A stretch of 64,000 nt of DNA, taken from Zantedeschia hybrid cultivar (Eukaryota > Streptophyta > Magnoliopsida > Alismatales > Araceae). Below are positions 1 to 12,400 of the stretch, piece after piece (position 1 is the stretch's first letter; every line of letters starts with the position of its first letter). The stretch lies in contig JARZZO010000004.1 of assembly GCA_030544215.1 (NCBI GenBank), positions 47,109,980 to 47,173,979 on the forward strand. The letters are read 5' to 3'. A model generated the notes under the pieces. That model had not been told where the DNA came from. It saw only the letters and a program-made list of their open reading frames with translations, and did not search any database. The position numbers and the translations under genes were made by a program.

Positions 1-61
1 GTCATACTCCTATATATATATAGTTCTTTTATTAGTTAATTTTCATGATAATTACTATTAT

Positions 62-67
<6 letters not shown>

Positions 68-95
<28 letters not shown>
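68..95. repeat. (TA)n microsatellite at a splice donor
   Basis: About 13 TA units directly abut the end of CSLH exon 8, so the intron 8 donor reads GTATATATA. Confidence 0.9.
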
Positions 96-98
<3 letters not shown>

Positions 99-446
99 GG
101 GTAGGAAGGAGGTGTTTGAGAAGGCGCAGTATGGAGCCAGCAGCGCATAGCAGAGCTCCGGGGCGGAGCGCAGAGCCCATATGTTGATGAGCACGTAGGT
201 GAGGCAGTGGCGGAAGGGCAGCTTCCCGGAGAGGGTGGCCGATAATGGGCCGTTCCGGCCCACAAGGATTTCTAGGAGACCAGTAGACCACCTCTTGTAC
301 TGGGTTAAGCTGGCGGGCCCACCGACGGGAGTGTTCCCCAGGAATCCGGGCGGGTCCGGGTCAAGGCGAACGGCCTTCCAGCCCTTGGTGTGGATCCGGA
401 GCCCCGTCTGGACATCCTCCGTGGTAGACCCGTAGACGCACCCGAC
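96..446 (-). CDS. CSLH: CSLH exon 8
   Basis: Starts VGCVYGSTTEDVQTGLRIHT after CTGCAG. It carries the third catalytic aspartate (TED) and the QYKRW signature, then the first downstream membrane segment (YVLINIWALRSAPELCYALL), and ends SNTSFLPK. The donor GT is the first unit of a TA microsatellite. Confidence 0.92.
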
Positions 447-3400
447 CTGCAGAAAGACAAATCTCGGTCCTTAGAAGTTGTAGAAGTGCTTATTTTTCGG
501 GTCATGAGAGCAGGTTATTTTATCTGCGATGCAGGTACCAGCAGAGCATGATCATTAAATAAGTTAGGTTTGATGGGTCCTGGTCGATCCTCCTGGTTTA
601 ACTCTACGAGTTTTATTTGCTGCAGTCAAATTTTAAGAAATAAATTGATTTTTTTTAATTGATCTCATTCCAATTTACACGCTCATATAGCTCTCTTCCA
701 TTAAATGACCTAAAACATTTTAAAAATTAAAAATCGAGCTCCACCGAAGAGTAAAACATATCTTTAATTTCTTACACTTGGCACAATAATAGTTTTTAAT
801 TTTTTAATTTTTTTTAAATTGTCTGATCATAAATCGGACTAATGGTATGACCTAAAATATTTTATTTTTTTCTATTTGGCTGCACCATCAAGTGATGCTG
901 CAAGTAAAATTAAACTCTTTGATAAAAAATATTTGCTAATCCGGGGGATTGGATTGTGGGGCCGTCAGAGTTAACTAAAGACAGTGACGCCACAAAAAAT
1001 TGATCTGTCAATTAGAACTCTAAACTGATTTATCAGCTGATTCTGAGTATCACGTAATCCAGTCCCATAGAGATTACTTAAGAATAAAAACCAAAATTTC
1101 GATGTGAGTTCACTCTTCGCAAATGTGTTCTTCTAAGCAAGGTGCATTAAAGATCTCGACGTAAGCTCATATTATATTATATATCCTTATAAAATAACAT
1201 ACTTATCAAATATGCCATTTCAGTGACATATATGAAATATTTATGCATATCAAATATATCATCTCTATGGCAATTCTGAAACGTTGTACGAATATGCTAA
1301 GCATGTAGGTTAGTGGGCAAATATACATAGTATCTTTGAAATTTAACAAGCAGGGTTATATAGTTAATATGAAATTATCCCAAATAAATAGTTCTCAGAT
1401 AGAATTAATCTTTCAGCAAGACACACGGGTCTCCGATATCCATGATACGACATAAACATCAAACATATCATTATTATTTAACTCAACATTGATATTTGAA
1501 TGACAGGTGCAGCCTCTTTCATACATCCAGTTGATGAAGGGTGTGATGATTGATGCATGGGATCTCTAATCAAAGTAGTTTAGGTTAGAACTACGTATAG
1601 GTAGTTCACGTCATCATCTATGTGTAGGTTAGGGAAGTAGAGACTAGTCCATCAAATCAAGATGATATTTTCCTTGGCTTATCATTGCATGACAGAGACT
1701 ATGGACTTCAATTCAACGTATTTAAACGTGGGTCCTGTTTTGTGAAGCGTCTATTAATTGATGAAGCTGACCGGTTCATTGATGCACTGGGGTCGTTGAT
1801 GTATTGGTTGGTGAGAAGTACTCTACTTTGATGTGAAGCATCAACTTGATATTATCATGCTTACGTTGGAAATGGAACAAATATCTCAAAGGAGCAAGAA
1901 TGATATTATCATACTTCGATCCCTTGCCGATCACATCGAAGGGCCAAGGTCGTCTATGCCAAGGATTCTAGCTCAGCATAAGATAGTCAGATTGCTTGTT
2001 GGTGATCACCAGATTGTTTATATTGGCATAAGTAATTTCATTTTATTTTGATAATCCTATTCTATTTTTATCTACAAAAAGGCATTTTAATTAAGTAAAA
2101 TAAAATAACATGAGTAAACAAATGCCATTGTTAATGCTTATTCTAAGCGACTGTTAAGGAATCCGCACAATCAAAATAAACAAGAAGGAATAAAGTGAAT
2201 AAGCATCTCATTCTATCTTACTTTACAATTAAATTGGCCTAATATATTTCCTCTAATTCCTTAATGTAATATTACGGAGAAGGTCACTAGTGTGTTAGGA
2301 ATTTTAGGAATATCTGGAGCGGAAGTCATCCCTAACGCAGAGGAAGATGATGCCGGAGTCTATTCCCACGCGCAGCGGACCTCGAACAAGAACGCACGAA
2401 CTCCGGACAGGAAGACGGTGTAAACCCACGCACTGTCTCCACTGGTTTCCCCTCTCTATTTGTCTCGATGCGTATAACCTAATGGGGAGTCACAGGCTTC
2501 TTTTATAGAGAGGAAGGACCAGTCCCGTTCTTACTTCTAACAGGATCCTACCCATTACAGGATCCTTATTGGGTGCCTAATGGGTTAAGCCCAATCATAT
2601 TCCATTAATTGGATGCCTAATGGTGTGCAAGTGTGCAGCCCAGTAAACACAAGTGGACCACTAATTGGATTAAAACCAAACATTCTCCTACTTGGTCCAA
2701 CTTGTCTTAAGCACATCAAATCTTCCTTTGAAAACATACTTATAGTATAAATATATATAGTTTCAAAAGGACTCTTGAAGATTTGACATCATGGGCATAC
2801 ACCTGAAGAGAAAATCACGGTATGCGCGCGCACGATAAAACAAAACTACACACCATTCCAATTAACGGAATCTTAAAGGTTCAAGAACAGTAAATCAAAT
2901 GACATGAGTCATGGCGGCAAATGCATTCAATTACACACCACCTTCCATGTACCATAATGCCACCAACTTACTATAATTGAACATCAAATATGGAATTGTA
3001 GATAAACTCAAACATAATGTTTATCTATTGGTCACCACTTAAACATACAATCTGCCATCCATAATCCATAACCAACATGTATACAAAATAAATGGAAAAT
3101 ACAGAAAGTAATAGAAGAATCACAACATATCGAGAGAACTGACAAGACCCATTCGAATCACATGACTACAAAAAGTGCTAGCAGGTAGTCCTTTCGTGAG
3201 TGGGTCAGCAACCATAAGATCTGTTCCGATATGTTCTATAGACACTTCTTGATTCTTCACTCTGTCTCTAAGAGCAAAATACTTAATGTCTAAGGCTCTA
3301 CCACCTTTGGACGCCTTATTGTTCTTAGAGAAAAAGACCGCAGCGGGATTGTCGCAATATATCCTGATAGGTCTGGAGACGAAGTCAATGAATGATAGAC

Positions 3401-6400
3401 CTGTGAGCAGATTCCGCAACTGGATGGCCTGTGCACTAGCCTCAAAACAAGCAATGAACTCAGCTGCCATCGTGGAAGCCACTGTTATACTCTGCTTCTC
3501 ACTGCACCAAGTGATAGCTCCTCCTGCCAGGAGGAAGATGTATCCTGTAGTGGACTTCCTCGAATCAAGGCAGCCGCCAAAATCAGCATCAGAATAGGCA
3601 ACGACCTCTAGCTGATCTGACCTTCTGTAAGTGAGCATGAAATCTAATGTGCCCTTAAGATACCGCATGACTTTCTTAGCAGCTTTCCAATGATCCATGC
3701 CTGGGTTGCTCTGGTACCTGCTGAGCATACCCACGACAAAAGCTATATCTGGACGTGTACAAGTCTGAAGGTACATTAAGCTCCCAACGGCTGAAGCATA
3801 TGGGATAGGCTCCATCTACTTCATTTCCAAGTCGTTCCTGGGACACTGTAATTCACTGAATTTATCACCTTTTACAATAGGTACTTTATCGGGTGCGCAG
3901 GACTGCATGTTGAACCTTTCCAAGACCTTTGAGATGTAAGCCTTCTGAGAGAGACCAAGAGTGCCTGAGGGTCTATCTCTAGTGATTTCAATGTCCAAAA
4001 CATAGTGGGCATCACCCATATCTTTCATCTCAAAGTTCTTAGAAAGGAAAGCTTTGGTTTCGTGTAATAAACCAAGATCACTGCTGGCAAGCAAGATGTC
4101 ATCCACATACAAAAGCAAGACAATGAAACTACTCCCACTGATCCTTAGGTACAAACATTCATCAATAATGTTTTTCTTAAACCCAAAGGACAGTATAATT
4201 TCATTGAACTTTATGAACCATTGGCGGAAGGCTTGCTTAAGTCCGTAAATGGATTTCCTTAATTTGCATACCAAGTGTTCTTTACCTTCAGCACGAAACC
4301 CTTGAGGTTGCTCCATATACACTTCTTTATCTAGGTCCCCATTGAGAAAAGCCGTTTTCACATCCATCTGATGTAACTCCAGGTCAAAATGAGCTACCAA
4401 GGCCATGACTATTCTGAATGAGAGTTTCTTGGAAACTGGAGAGAACGTCTCATCATAGTCAATGCCTTCCCTTTGAGTGAAACCCTTAGCTACCAATCTG
4501 GCCTTATATCGTTCAACTTTGCCTTTAGCGTCCACCTTAGTTTTGAATATCCATTTACATCCAATAAGTTTGGACCCTTTAGGCAAGTTAACGAGATCCC
4601 AGACTTAGTTTTTAGCCATAGAGTCAAGCTCTTCTTTCATGGCTTCAAACCAATAGGCAGATTTTTCACTCTTCATGGCTTGTGAAAACGTCACTGGATC
4701 ATCAATGTCACCCCTGTCTACACTATCCTCCTGTAGGTATACTATGAACTCATCAGATATGGCAGGTCTCCTGACTCTTTCAGATCGACGCAATGTTGGC
4801 CCCTGATCCACCTGAGGAGGTGGTTGGTCAACAACAATGACATCTTCTGGCTCTGGAGCAACCTGGAGTGGACCAACTGCAACTACTTGCTCCCCTAGGA
4901 TTTCATTCCGATGAATGAATATGGGAACAACGTTGTCAGTTGTTACAGGTATTTCAACCTGATACTGTAACTCCTCAAAAGAAATCTCTCGAGAAGGTCC
5001 ACTCCCACTGACTCCGCCATCTTCAAGGAACCTTGCCTTATCTGTTTCTATAATGATGGGAACATGAGATGGGCAATAGAATCTATACCCTTTTGATCTC
5101 GCTGGATAACCAATGAAGAATCTACTAGTTGTTCTGAGATCAAAAGCCTTTTCCTGTGGACTGTATGGTCTAGCCTCAGCTTCACACCCCCACGTGCGTA
5201 TATAGCTCACAGAAGGTTTCCTACCACACCATAACTCATAAGGAGTCTTAGGCGCAGCCTTCGTAGGAACCTTATTCACAATGTGAGCAGCTATCTTAAC
5301 GGCTTCGCCCCACAAGGATAAAGGAAGGGTAGAATGACTCAACATTGCCCTGACCATTTCTTTAAGCGTTCGATTCCTTCTTTCTGCAACCCCATTCTGG
5401 TATGGGCTGCCAGGAGTAGTGTACTGAGGTACAATACCCTCTTCTTTAAGGAATTTAGCTAATGGACCAGGCCTTTGTCCCATCTCAGTATACCTACCAT
5501 AGTACTCGCCACCTCTATCAGACCTGACTATCTTGATTACTTTCCCTGATTGTTTCTCTACTTCCTTCTTGAAATCCTTAAAGACATTAAAAACATCTGC
5601 CTTTTCAAGAAGTAAATAGAGATACATGAATCTAGAATAGTCATCTATAAAGGTGACAAAGTACCTCTCACCAGTCAGACATGGTGAAAAAGGACCACAG
5701 ATATCCGTGTGAATTATTTCTAAAATTCCAGAACTCCTTGTGGCATCTTTATTAGGCGTGTGTGTTTGCTTTCCTTTAATGCAATCAACACATGTCTCGA
5801 AGTCAGTGAAATCTAGAGTGTGTAACACTCCTTCTCCCACTAACCTTTTGAGCCTCTTAATGGAGATGTGTCCTAATCTCCTATGCCACAACATGGATGA
5901 ATTTTCATTAACTATACCACGCTTGTTGCCAGTAAGGACCGAAGTATGCAGGGTGCTATGAGATTGTTCAATCACATTGCTAAGACACAATTTATACAAA
6001 CCATCAGATATAGAATCAGTACCAATAACAATAGAATCTTTTATTAATTCAACTGAAGAGTTTCTAAGTTTGACTTGAAAACCTTTTGAATCAAGTCTTG
6101 ATACTGAAACCAAATTTCTACTAAAAGATGGTACATAAAAAGTGTCTTCTAAATCTAGAATAAATCATGATTCCATAACTATCCTATAAATTCCTACGGC
6201 CTTGACTTGTGAGCGCGTCTTATTTCCTGAAAAGATGCTCCGCTCACCCTCATTCGGAGGCCTTTGGAAAAAGAATCCCTGCATAGAAGTGGCAACATGC
6301 ACAGTAGAACCTGAGTTAATCCACCATGTGCTTTTAAGAACATTGACTAAATTAGACTCATAGCAAACATAAGATGTATGCTCTCGAACACTACCACTAG

Positions 6401-9400
6401 TGTATTTCATTGAGGACAGTTTAGCCATTAGAGTACTGGCTTTGGCCTTATCAGAACTAATGAACTGTTCCTTAATAGCTTTAAGAAATCCACTAGCAAT
6501 AATCTGCTCTGGAATAGATCCCTTAATGTTCTGTCCAACGTGTCCCTGAAGGAACAGAAGGCAAAGACGATTGGACTTTTCCCATTTTTCATAATGAGTC
6601 TGCTGTTCCAACGAGCTTTCTGGAGTAAGAGGAGCCGGCATAACCTCACCTAATGCTAAATCTAAGTCCATGCAGCCTAGAGCAAATTGTACCCTTTGTT
6701 TCCACTCAGTGAAATTAGTGCCATTCAGGTACGGCACACTAGTATTAAATGGTGCAAACAAAGGAGAAGCAGCTGAAATAAACAAACACATGCTCACATA
6801 TAAGGCAATGGAACTAAAATATTGCAAGTAATTAGGCAAACAGATATGCAAAGTAATTCAACAACATAAAGAGAACTACTTTATCAAGTCGTCCGATAGC
6901 TTCATGGACGAACTCCCCGAATTAACTTAAGTGATAAAACTAAAACTTATAAACATTTTAATATCAAGAGAGAGTACCTTTGGGTACATAACTTTCAAGA
7001 ATCGCCATGTAGATAAATTTTATTTTATCTTGCTCATGACATGAAAATAAACACTCCTTTGGGAGTTAAATTTACAATCAAGTCAGGAACACAAGTATTG
7101 AAATCATTTTAATTTCTTAACGAGTATATTTTATTATTCTCCATGCATAAGGTCACTTTGGTGATCTACTTACACACTTTGAATACTAAAACATCCTCCC
7201 CTAATTAAAATGATAACAAATATCTAAATGCTCATCAATAATGCTATTTAAAACTTAATATGGTAAGATTTTATCAATCCTCGTGATTAGTGCCACTTTG
7301 GTGGTCAAACTAATCATTTAGAAATCAAAATTTACCACGAAACTACATAATAGCATTAATAAACACATAACATGAGCAAAAAAGGACATAAACACAATAA
7401 TTAATGCAATCTTAAGTGGAGATATTCATACATGATTAAAACTGTAAATAGGACAAATAATCACAAGAAATATCTCCTAAACTTACAGCAATAATTATTG
7501 ATTCTTAATCAACATTAATCATACTTAAAACTACATTAAAATGGCTACTTAACAAGTTTATAGCATGCTGTTACATATATGTCCTTTTTCTGTTTGCAGA
7601 AAGAAAACTGAATTGCAAACATAGCCTAAACAGTTTACAGAAAAGTCCTGAATTGTAAACATACTTTGCAGTTTGCAAGAACAATCATAAATTGCAAACA
7701 TATCCGTTTTAATTTGCAGAAACAACTTAAATTGCAAAAATATCCGTTTCTGTTTGCAGAAATAACCAAAATTACAAACATATTATCAGAAATTACAGAT
7801 GTATCCTTTAAGATTTAAACTCATTTAATTTAAACTCTTTTAGGATAAATCTACACAAACGGATAAAAAACGGATGCGGGTCCGGTTCTTAACGGGTTAA
7901 CGGATTCGATTTGAGTTAGATTAACGGATTCGGGTCGGTAACTTAATCGGATCCGAATTCGGGTCTTAATGATATCCAAACGGACATCGTACCCAAAATT
8001 CGAATTCAAGACCCGTTAACTAATATCCGTTAAGAAATTATCAAAATGGATCCGAATTTGGGTCTTAATAAGATCCTAACGGATCTAATACCCAAAATAG
8101 GACCCAAATAATCTTTAACCAAGATCCGTTACGGATTTAAAATCTAACCCAAATTAGACCCAATGGTTTCCTAAATACAAAGTTTCCTAAACCCAATAGT
8201 TTCTTAAACCCATCATCTTCAACCTCCCAAAAGGAAAGTTAGGGCTTAGAAACTCCATTTTAGGAAATCCAAATTTTAGAAAATTCAAATTTAGGAAACC
8301 GCCGCCGGAACCCGAAATCCCGGCAGGAAACTGGCCCGTCGGAACCAGTCCCCGTGCGGCAGCCCGGTGCGGCCAGCGCCGCCGCGCCGCTGCGCGGCCG
8401 CGCGGGGCGGCACCGCGCAGTACCGCGCGGGCCCTGCGCACGGTGCTGCGGCCGCGCGCGGCCCCGCGCAGCGCTGCGCGGGACTGCGCGGCCGCAGGCG
8501 CCGCACGCAGGCCTCGCCCGCGCGCGGCCCCGCGCGGGCCTGCGCGGCCAGCGCAGGCCGCGGCCGCGTGGCACTGCCACGCGCGGGCCTGCGCGGCCAA
8601 CGCGGCCGCGTGGCGCGGCCACGCGCGGGCCTGCGCGGCCACGCGCGGGCCTGCGCGGGCCGTGGCCGCCCGCCGCGGCGGGGCGTGCCGCCGGCGCTGC
8701 CGCGCTCGGCCGTAGCGGCACGCCAGCGGCGGCCGGCGCTGTCGCACTCGGCCGTGGCGGCACAGCTGCGGCCGTTTGGTCGCCCAGAAATTTTTTTTTT
8801 TTTTTTTTTTTAAATCCGGGAAGAATCCCGTAGATCGGAGCCCCAAAAAATTCCGACACGGGCTCTGATACCACTTGTTAGGGATTTTAAGAATACCTGG
8901 AGTGGAAGCCATCCCTAACGTAGAGGAAGATGATGCCGGAGTCTATTCCCACGCGCAGCGGACCTCGAACAAGAACGTACGAACCTCGGACAGGAAGACG
9001 GTGTAAATCCACGCACTGTCTCCACTGGTTTCCTCTCTCTATTTATCTTGATGCGTATGACCTAATGGGGAGTCACAGGCTTCTTTTATAGAGAGGAGGG
9101 ATCAGTCCCGTTCTTACTTCTAACAGGATCCTACCCATTACAGGATCCTTATTGGACGCCTAATGGGTTAAGCCCAATCATATTCCATTAATTGGATGCC
9201 TAATGGTGTGCAAATGTGCAGCCCAGTAAACACAAGTGGACCACTAATTGGATTAAAACCCAACATAGTGTACTTGGGCGATGATTAAATTTTAGGCACT
9301 CTCGTGATTATACCTCATCGCCGATAACAGAGGCAATTTTGACTACTTTTATGAGGATATTAACATAAATCTTATCATCAATCATGAGGAAATATGAATT

Positions 9401-12400
9401 TTAAAAATAAGATCCTCTGGGCCGCCTCCTTTGCATTTCTACTGTCTCTAGACATACAAAAAAGTAAAAAAGGAGATAATAGAGTATTGTCTGTCATTTC
9501 AGAGTCAAATGACATGTTCCTCCTCTCTCATGTTCCTACTGTCCCATAGGTGATTCGCTCATGAACTCATCCTGCATGATTTCTTACCAGTCCCGCTTAG
9601 GATTGTTCCCATGCACCTTTGCCCACATTTGAGTGGTTGGTATGCCCAGGAGTGTTCACGGTTTGATTTAGTTTAGTTTGGTTTGAAGACAAAATTTTAA
9701 AAATTAAATCAAATCGAAGAAGAGAGCGAAACGGAACTTAATCAAACCGTAATAGTTTGAAATCAAACGTTTGGTTTGCGGTTTGGACCTTATAATGAGC
9801 CACTATAATTAATAATTTATTTCAACATTATTTTTTAAAAATAGTTATTGAAAAATATTATTTGAAAATTATTTGAAAGTTTAAGTTTCGAAATAGACTA
9901 TTATAGTTAAACATTGTATTTTATTAAGGACTCTTCACCTTTTTTATAGAAGACGACAATCTAAAAGATATCATCTAAAAATAATTTAAAATTTTATATC
10001 TTATAATTTATATAATCTTTTAACATAATTCGAATTATTCGGATATCAAATTAAACTATTTTTTTTAATTCGATTTTATTTCAACTCAAACCTAAACTTT
10101 GAAAAATTCAGACCAAACCAAACCAAATAGAATTGGCCATTTGATTTGAACCGAATAGTAAACAATCGTTACCATGGAGACACAAGGCGCAGTTTAATGA
10201 ACTCACCTCCCTACCCCAGCAGGTATTCAACTCGTAAGTGCAGCTCGCGACGTGTTTGGCTGCCTCCACCCTTGTCGTCAGGTCTTTTCTTGCCAGAGTG
10301 GCCGTTGAGGCGTTCGATATTATCTCCACAGTAGATTTCAGCAGCTCCGTCGAGCTCCCAAATCTCGTTTGGAGTTCTTTGGGGGAGGGCTTCCCTGGTA
10401 AGACAGTACCCCTTTATAACCATTTCATGTAATCAAGAGGAGCAAGAAACCAAGTACATCATGATTGTAAAGAGCCCACTTAAGTACTTAAGTAGCTCAG
10501 TAGCTATACATATTAGCTTCATTAGTTTCTACAAACTTATGAGACTGAGTTTAGCACCGAACAAAAAGGAAAGGTAATGCTTGCTGTACTGAGGGGGATA
10601 ATGTAGGTCTGCATTGCCTCCCTTAGTGCTGCAGTGTATTTTTTTATCTTTTTGTTTGAATGTTTTTATTTTTTTGAGATATCCGATCAATAATCCGAAC
10701 TTATATCCGGAAAGCTTGAGTCGGTCTTGAGTCAACTGTATATTTTCGATATTTACATCGATTTCTGTGCAATAAAAATTTATTTTTAAAACAAATATAT
10801 ATAGTCAAGTCAGAGCCTACGAGAACTTTCCAATGTACTCTACACACTGTAACACCGTCCAATTATTGGGATTGGCACTGCCCCCCCCGGTGCAGCAAGC
10901 GCAATACTCAAAGGGAAGACATTCTCTCCGCTCAAGTCTTAATTAGAACATTGAACCAGATGATTAATTTGATAACTTCTAGTACTAATATTTACAATTA
11001 TCTTTCCACACCTAAACTATTATGCGCGTGAACATTGAACCAGATGATTAATTTGATAACTTCTAGTACTAATATTTACAATTATCTTTCCACACCTAAA
11101 CTATTATGCGCGTGAAGAATTTCAGACATGCGCGCGTTAGAATAGTCCTCCTAAATTAGTGAAGATAAGAACATCAAATTAGTAGGCTCTACTCCACTTC
11201 ATTAGTACCTCAAGAGCTAAATGATCTGATAACTTCAATAAAACTCATCACAGCATACCTTTTACTTCGTATAATCCTGCTCCTTTCTTACTCTCAGGGG
11301 CCTCTCCGTAAAGGACCTTCCTTCTGTGGAAACAACCAGTTCCTGAATAATAGGGGCCGTGGAGCGATTGTAATCCGCTTCCTATAAACTGCAAGAAGAA
11401 TGATCCCGGGCAATGTAAGTTCTTGCTATGTTCAACAACATATATAGAAAATTAATATAATAATACCATTTTTTAATATTACTTTTTGATACATATGCTT
11501 AGATGCGTGGGTGTAATGTTAGAAAATGGTATTATTATACTGCTTTCCACATATAGTGTTAGCGAAATATACAGTGCTTGCTTCAAAACAGAAAGAATTA
11601 GGAGTTGAGATCATCTACAGTCTTTGGCGGACTGTAAACGGTCAGTAAAGAGAGGGAGAGTAGGGGCAAAATTTTACAGTCACACTAGCATGGATGAAGT
11701 GGGTTTTGGAGTTTTTGGCCCCCCTTCCCTTCTCTTTATTAATCGTCTACGGACCGTCGAGGACCGTAAACGATATCAATTCAAGAACTAGTGCTTCAAA
11801 CGATGCATGAGAAGGCAACTAGCAGAAAGGGCGAGAGAATTAAGAGAATAGATCTTCTTAGTACAATATTGGACAGGATTTAAAAATTTTAAAAATATTT
11901 GAACTCTCTCCTTTCAGTACTTCTGGATTCCTGTCAAACACTGTACTGAGAAGATCTCTTCTCCAAAATTAAAGGTGCTGAGATCAGGAAGGACAAGTGC
12001 ACATGGTGGCTGGTGCTTACGTGCTGGATTACTACGAGCTGATTTCCGAAGGGGTCATCTTTGAGGCCCCCATAGAAGCGCTGTGGGCACTGGACGAAGC
12101 CGCTCAGCTGGTCCCTGTCGAAGCCGAGCAGGAGGCACATGGCGTGGAGGATGACCTCTGGGTTGTTGGCGAACATGTCGCAGTCGACGTTGAGCAGGTA
12201 CGGTGCGTTGGTCATCACTGCTGAAACCCTCGCCTGTTGATTAATTTTGTCAGTCGGTGGAAATTAAGGAGATGATCAGATTGTTGCATTGCCGGTGGGG
12301 AAGAAGGAGATGATGCTGGAACGCATATCCATATTGTGTATATATACTTAAATGGAGAGTGACAGAGAATTTAACAAGGGTCTCTCTCTATAGGATAGAA

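Larger units (their letters stand above)
2293..9265 (-). mobile_element. Full-length Ty1/copia LTR retrotransposon
   Basis: A 6973-bp element in intron 7 of the CSLH gene, transcribed in the same direction as the gene. It has two 390-bp LTRs with TGTT...AACA ends, a 5-bp target duplication TAGTG (2288-2292 and 9266-9270), an initiator-tRNA-Met-type primer site next to the right LTR, and a gag-pol frame read leftward. The LTRs differ at about 20 of 390 positions, nearly all transitions, so the insertion is a few million years old by usual plant rates. The frame has three nonsense codons and an altered protease site, so this copy is not autonomous. Confidence 0.95.

Noticed and set aside
8187..8912. 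Long Ala/Arg/Pro-rich open frames on both strands
   Set aside because: They are products of the GC-rich repeat in the copia leader, are open in several frames at once and have no domain.
9649..10140. Complete MITE
   Set aside because: The ends are only loosely inverted and no target duplication was found; listed only as a possible fold-back relic.
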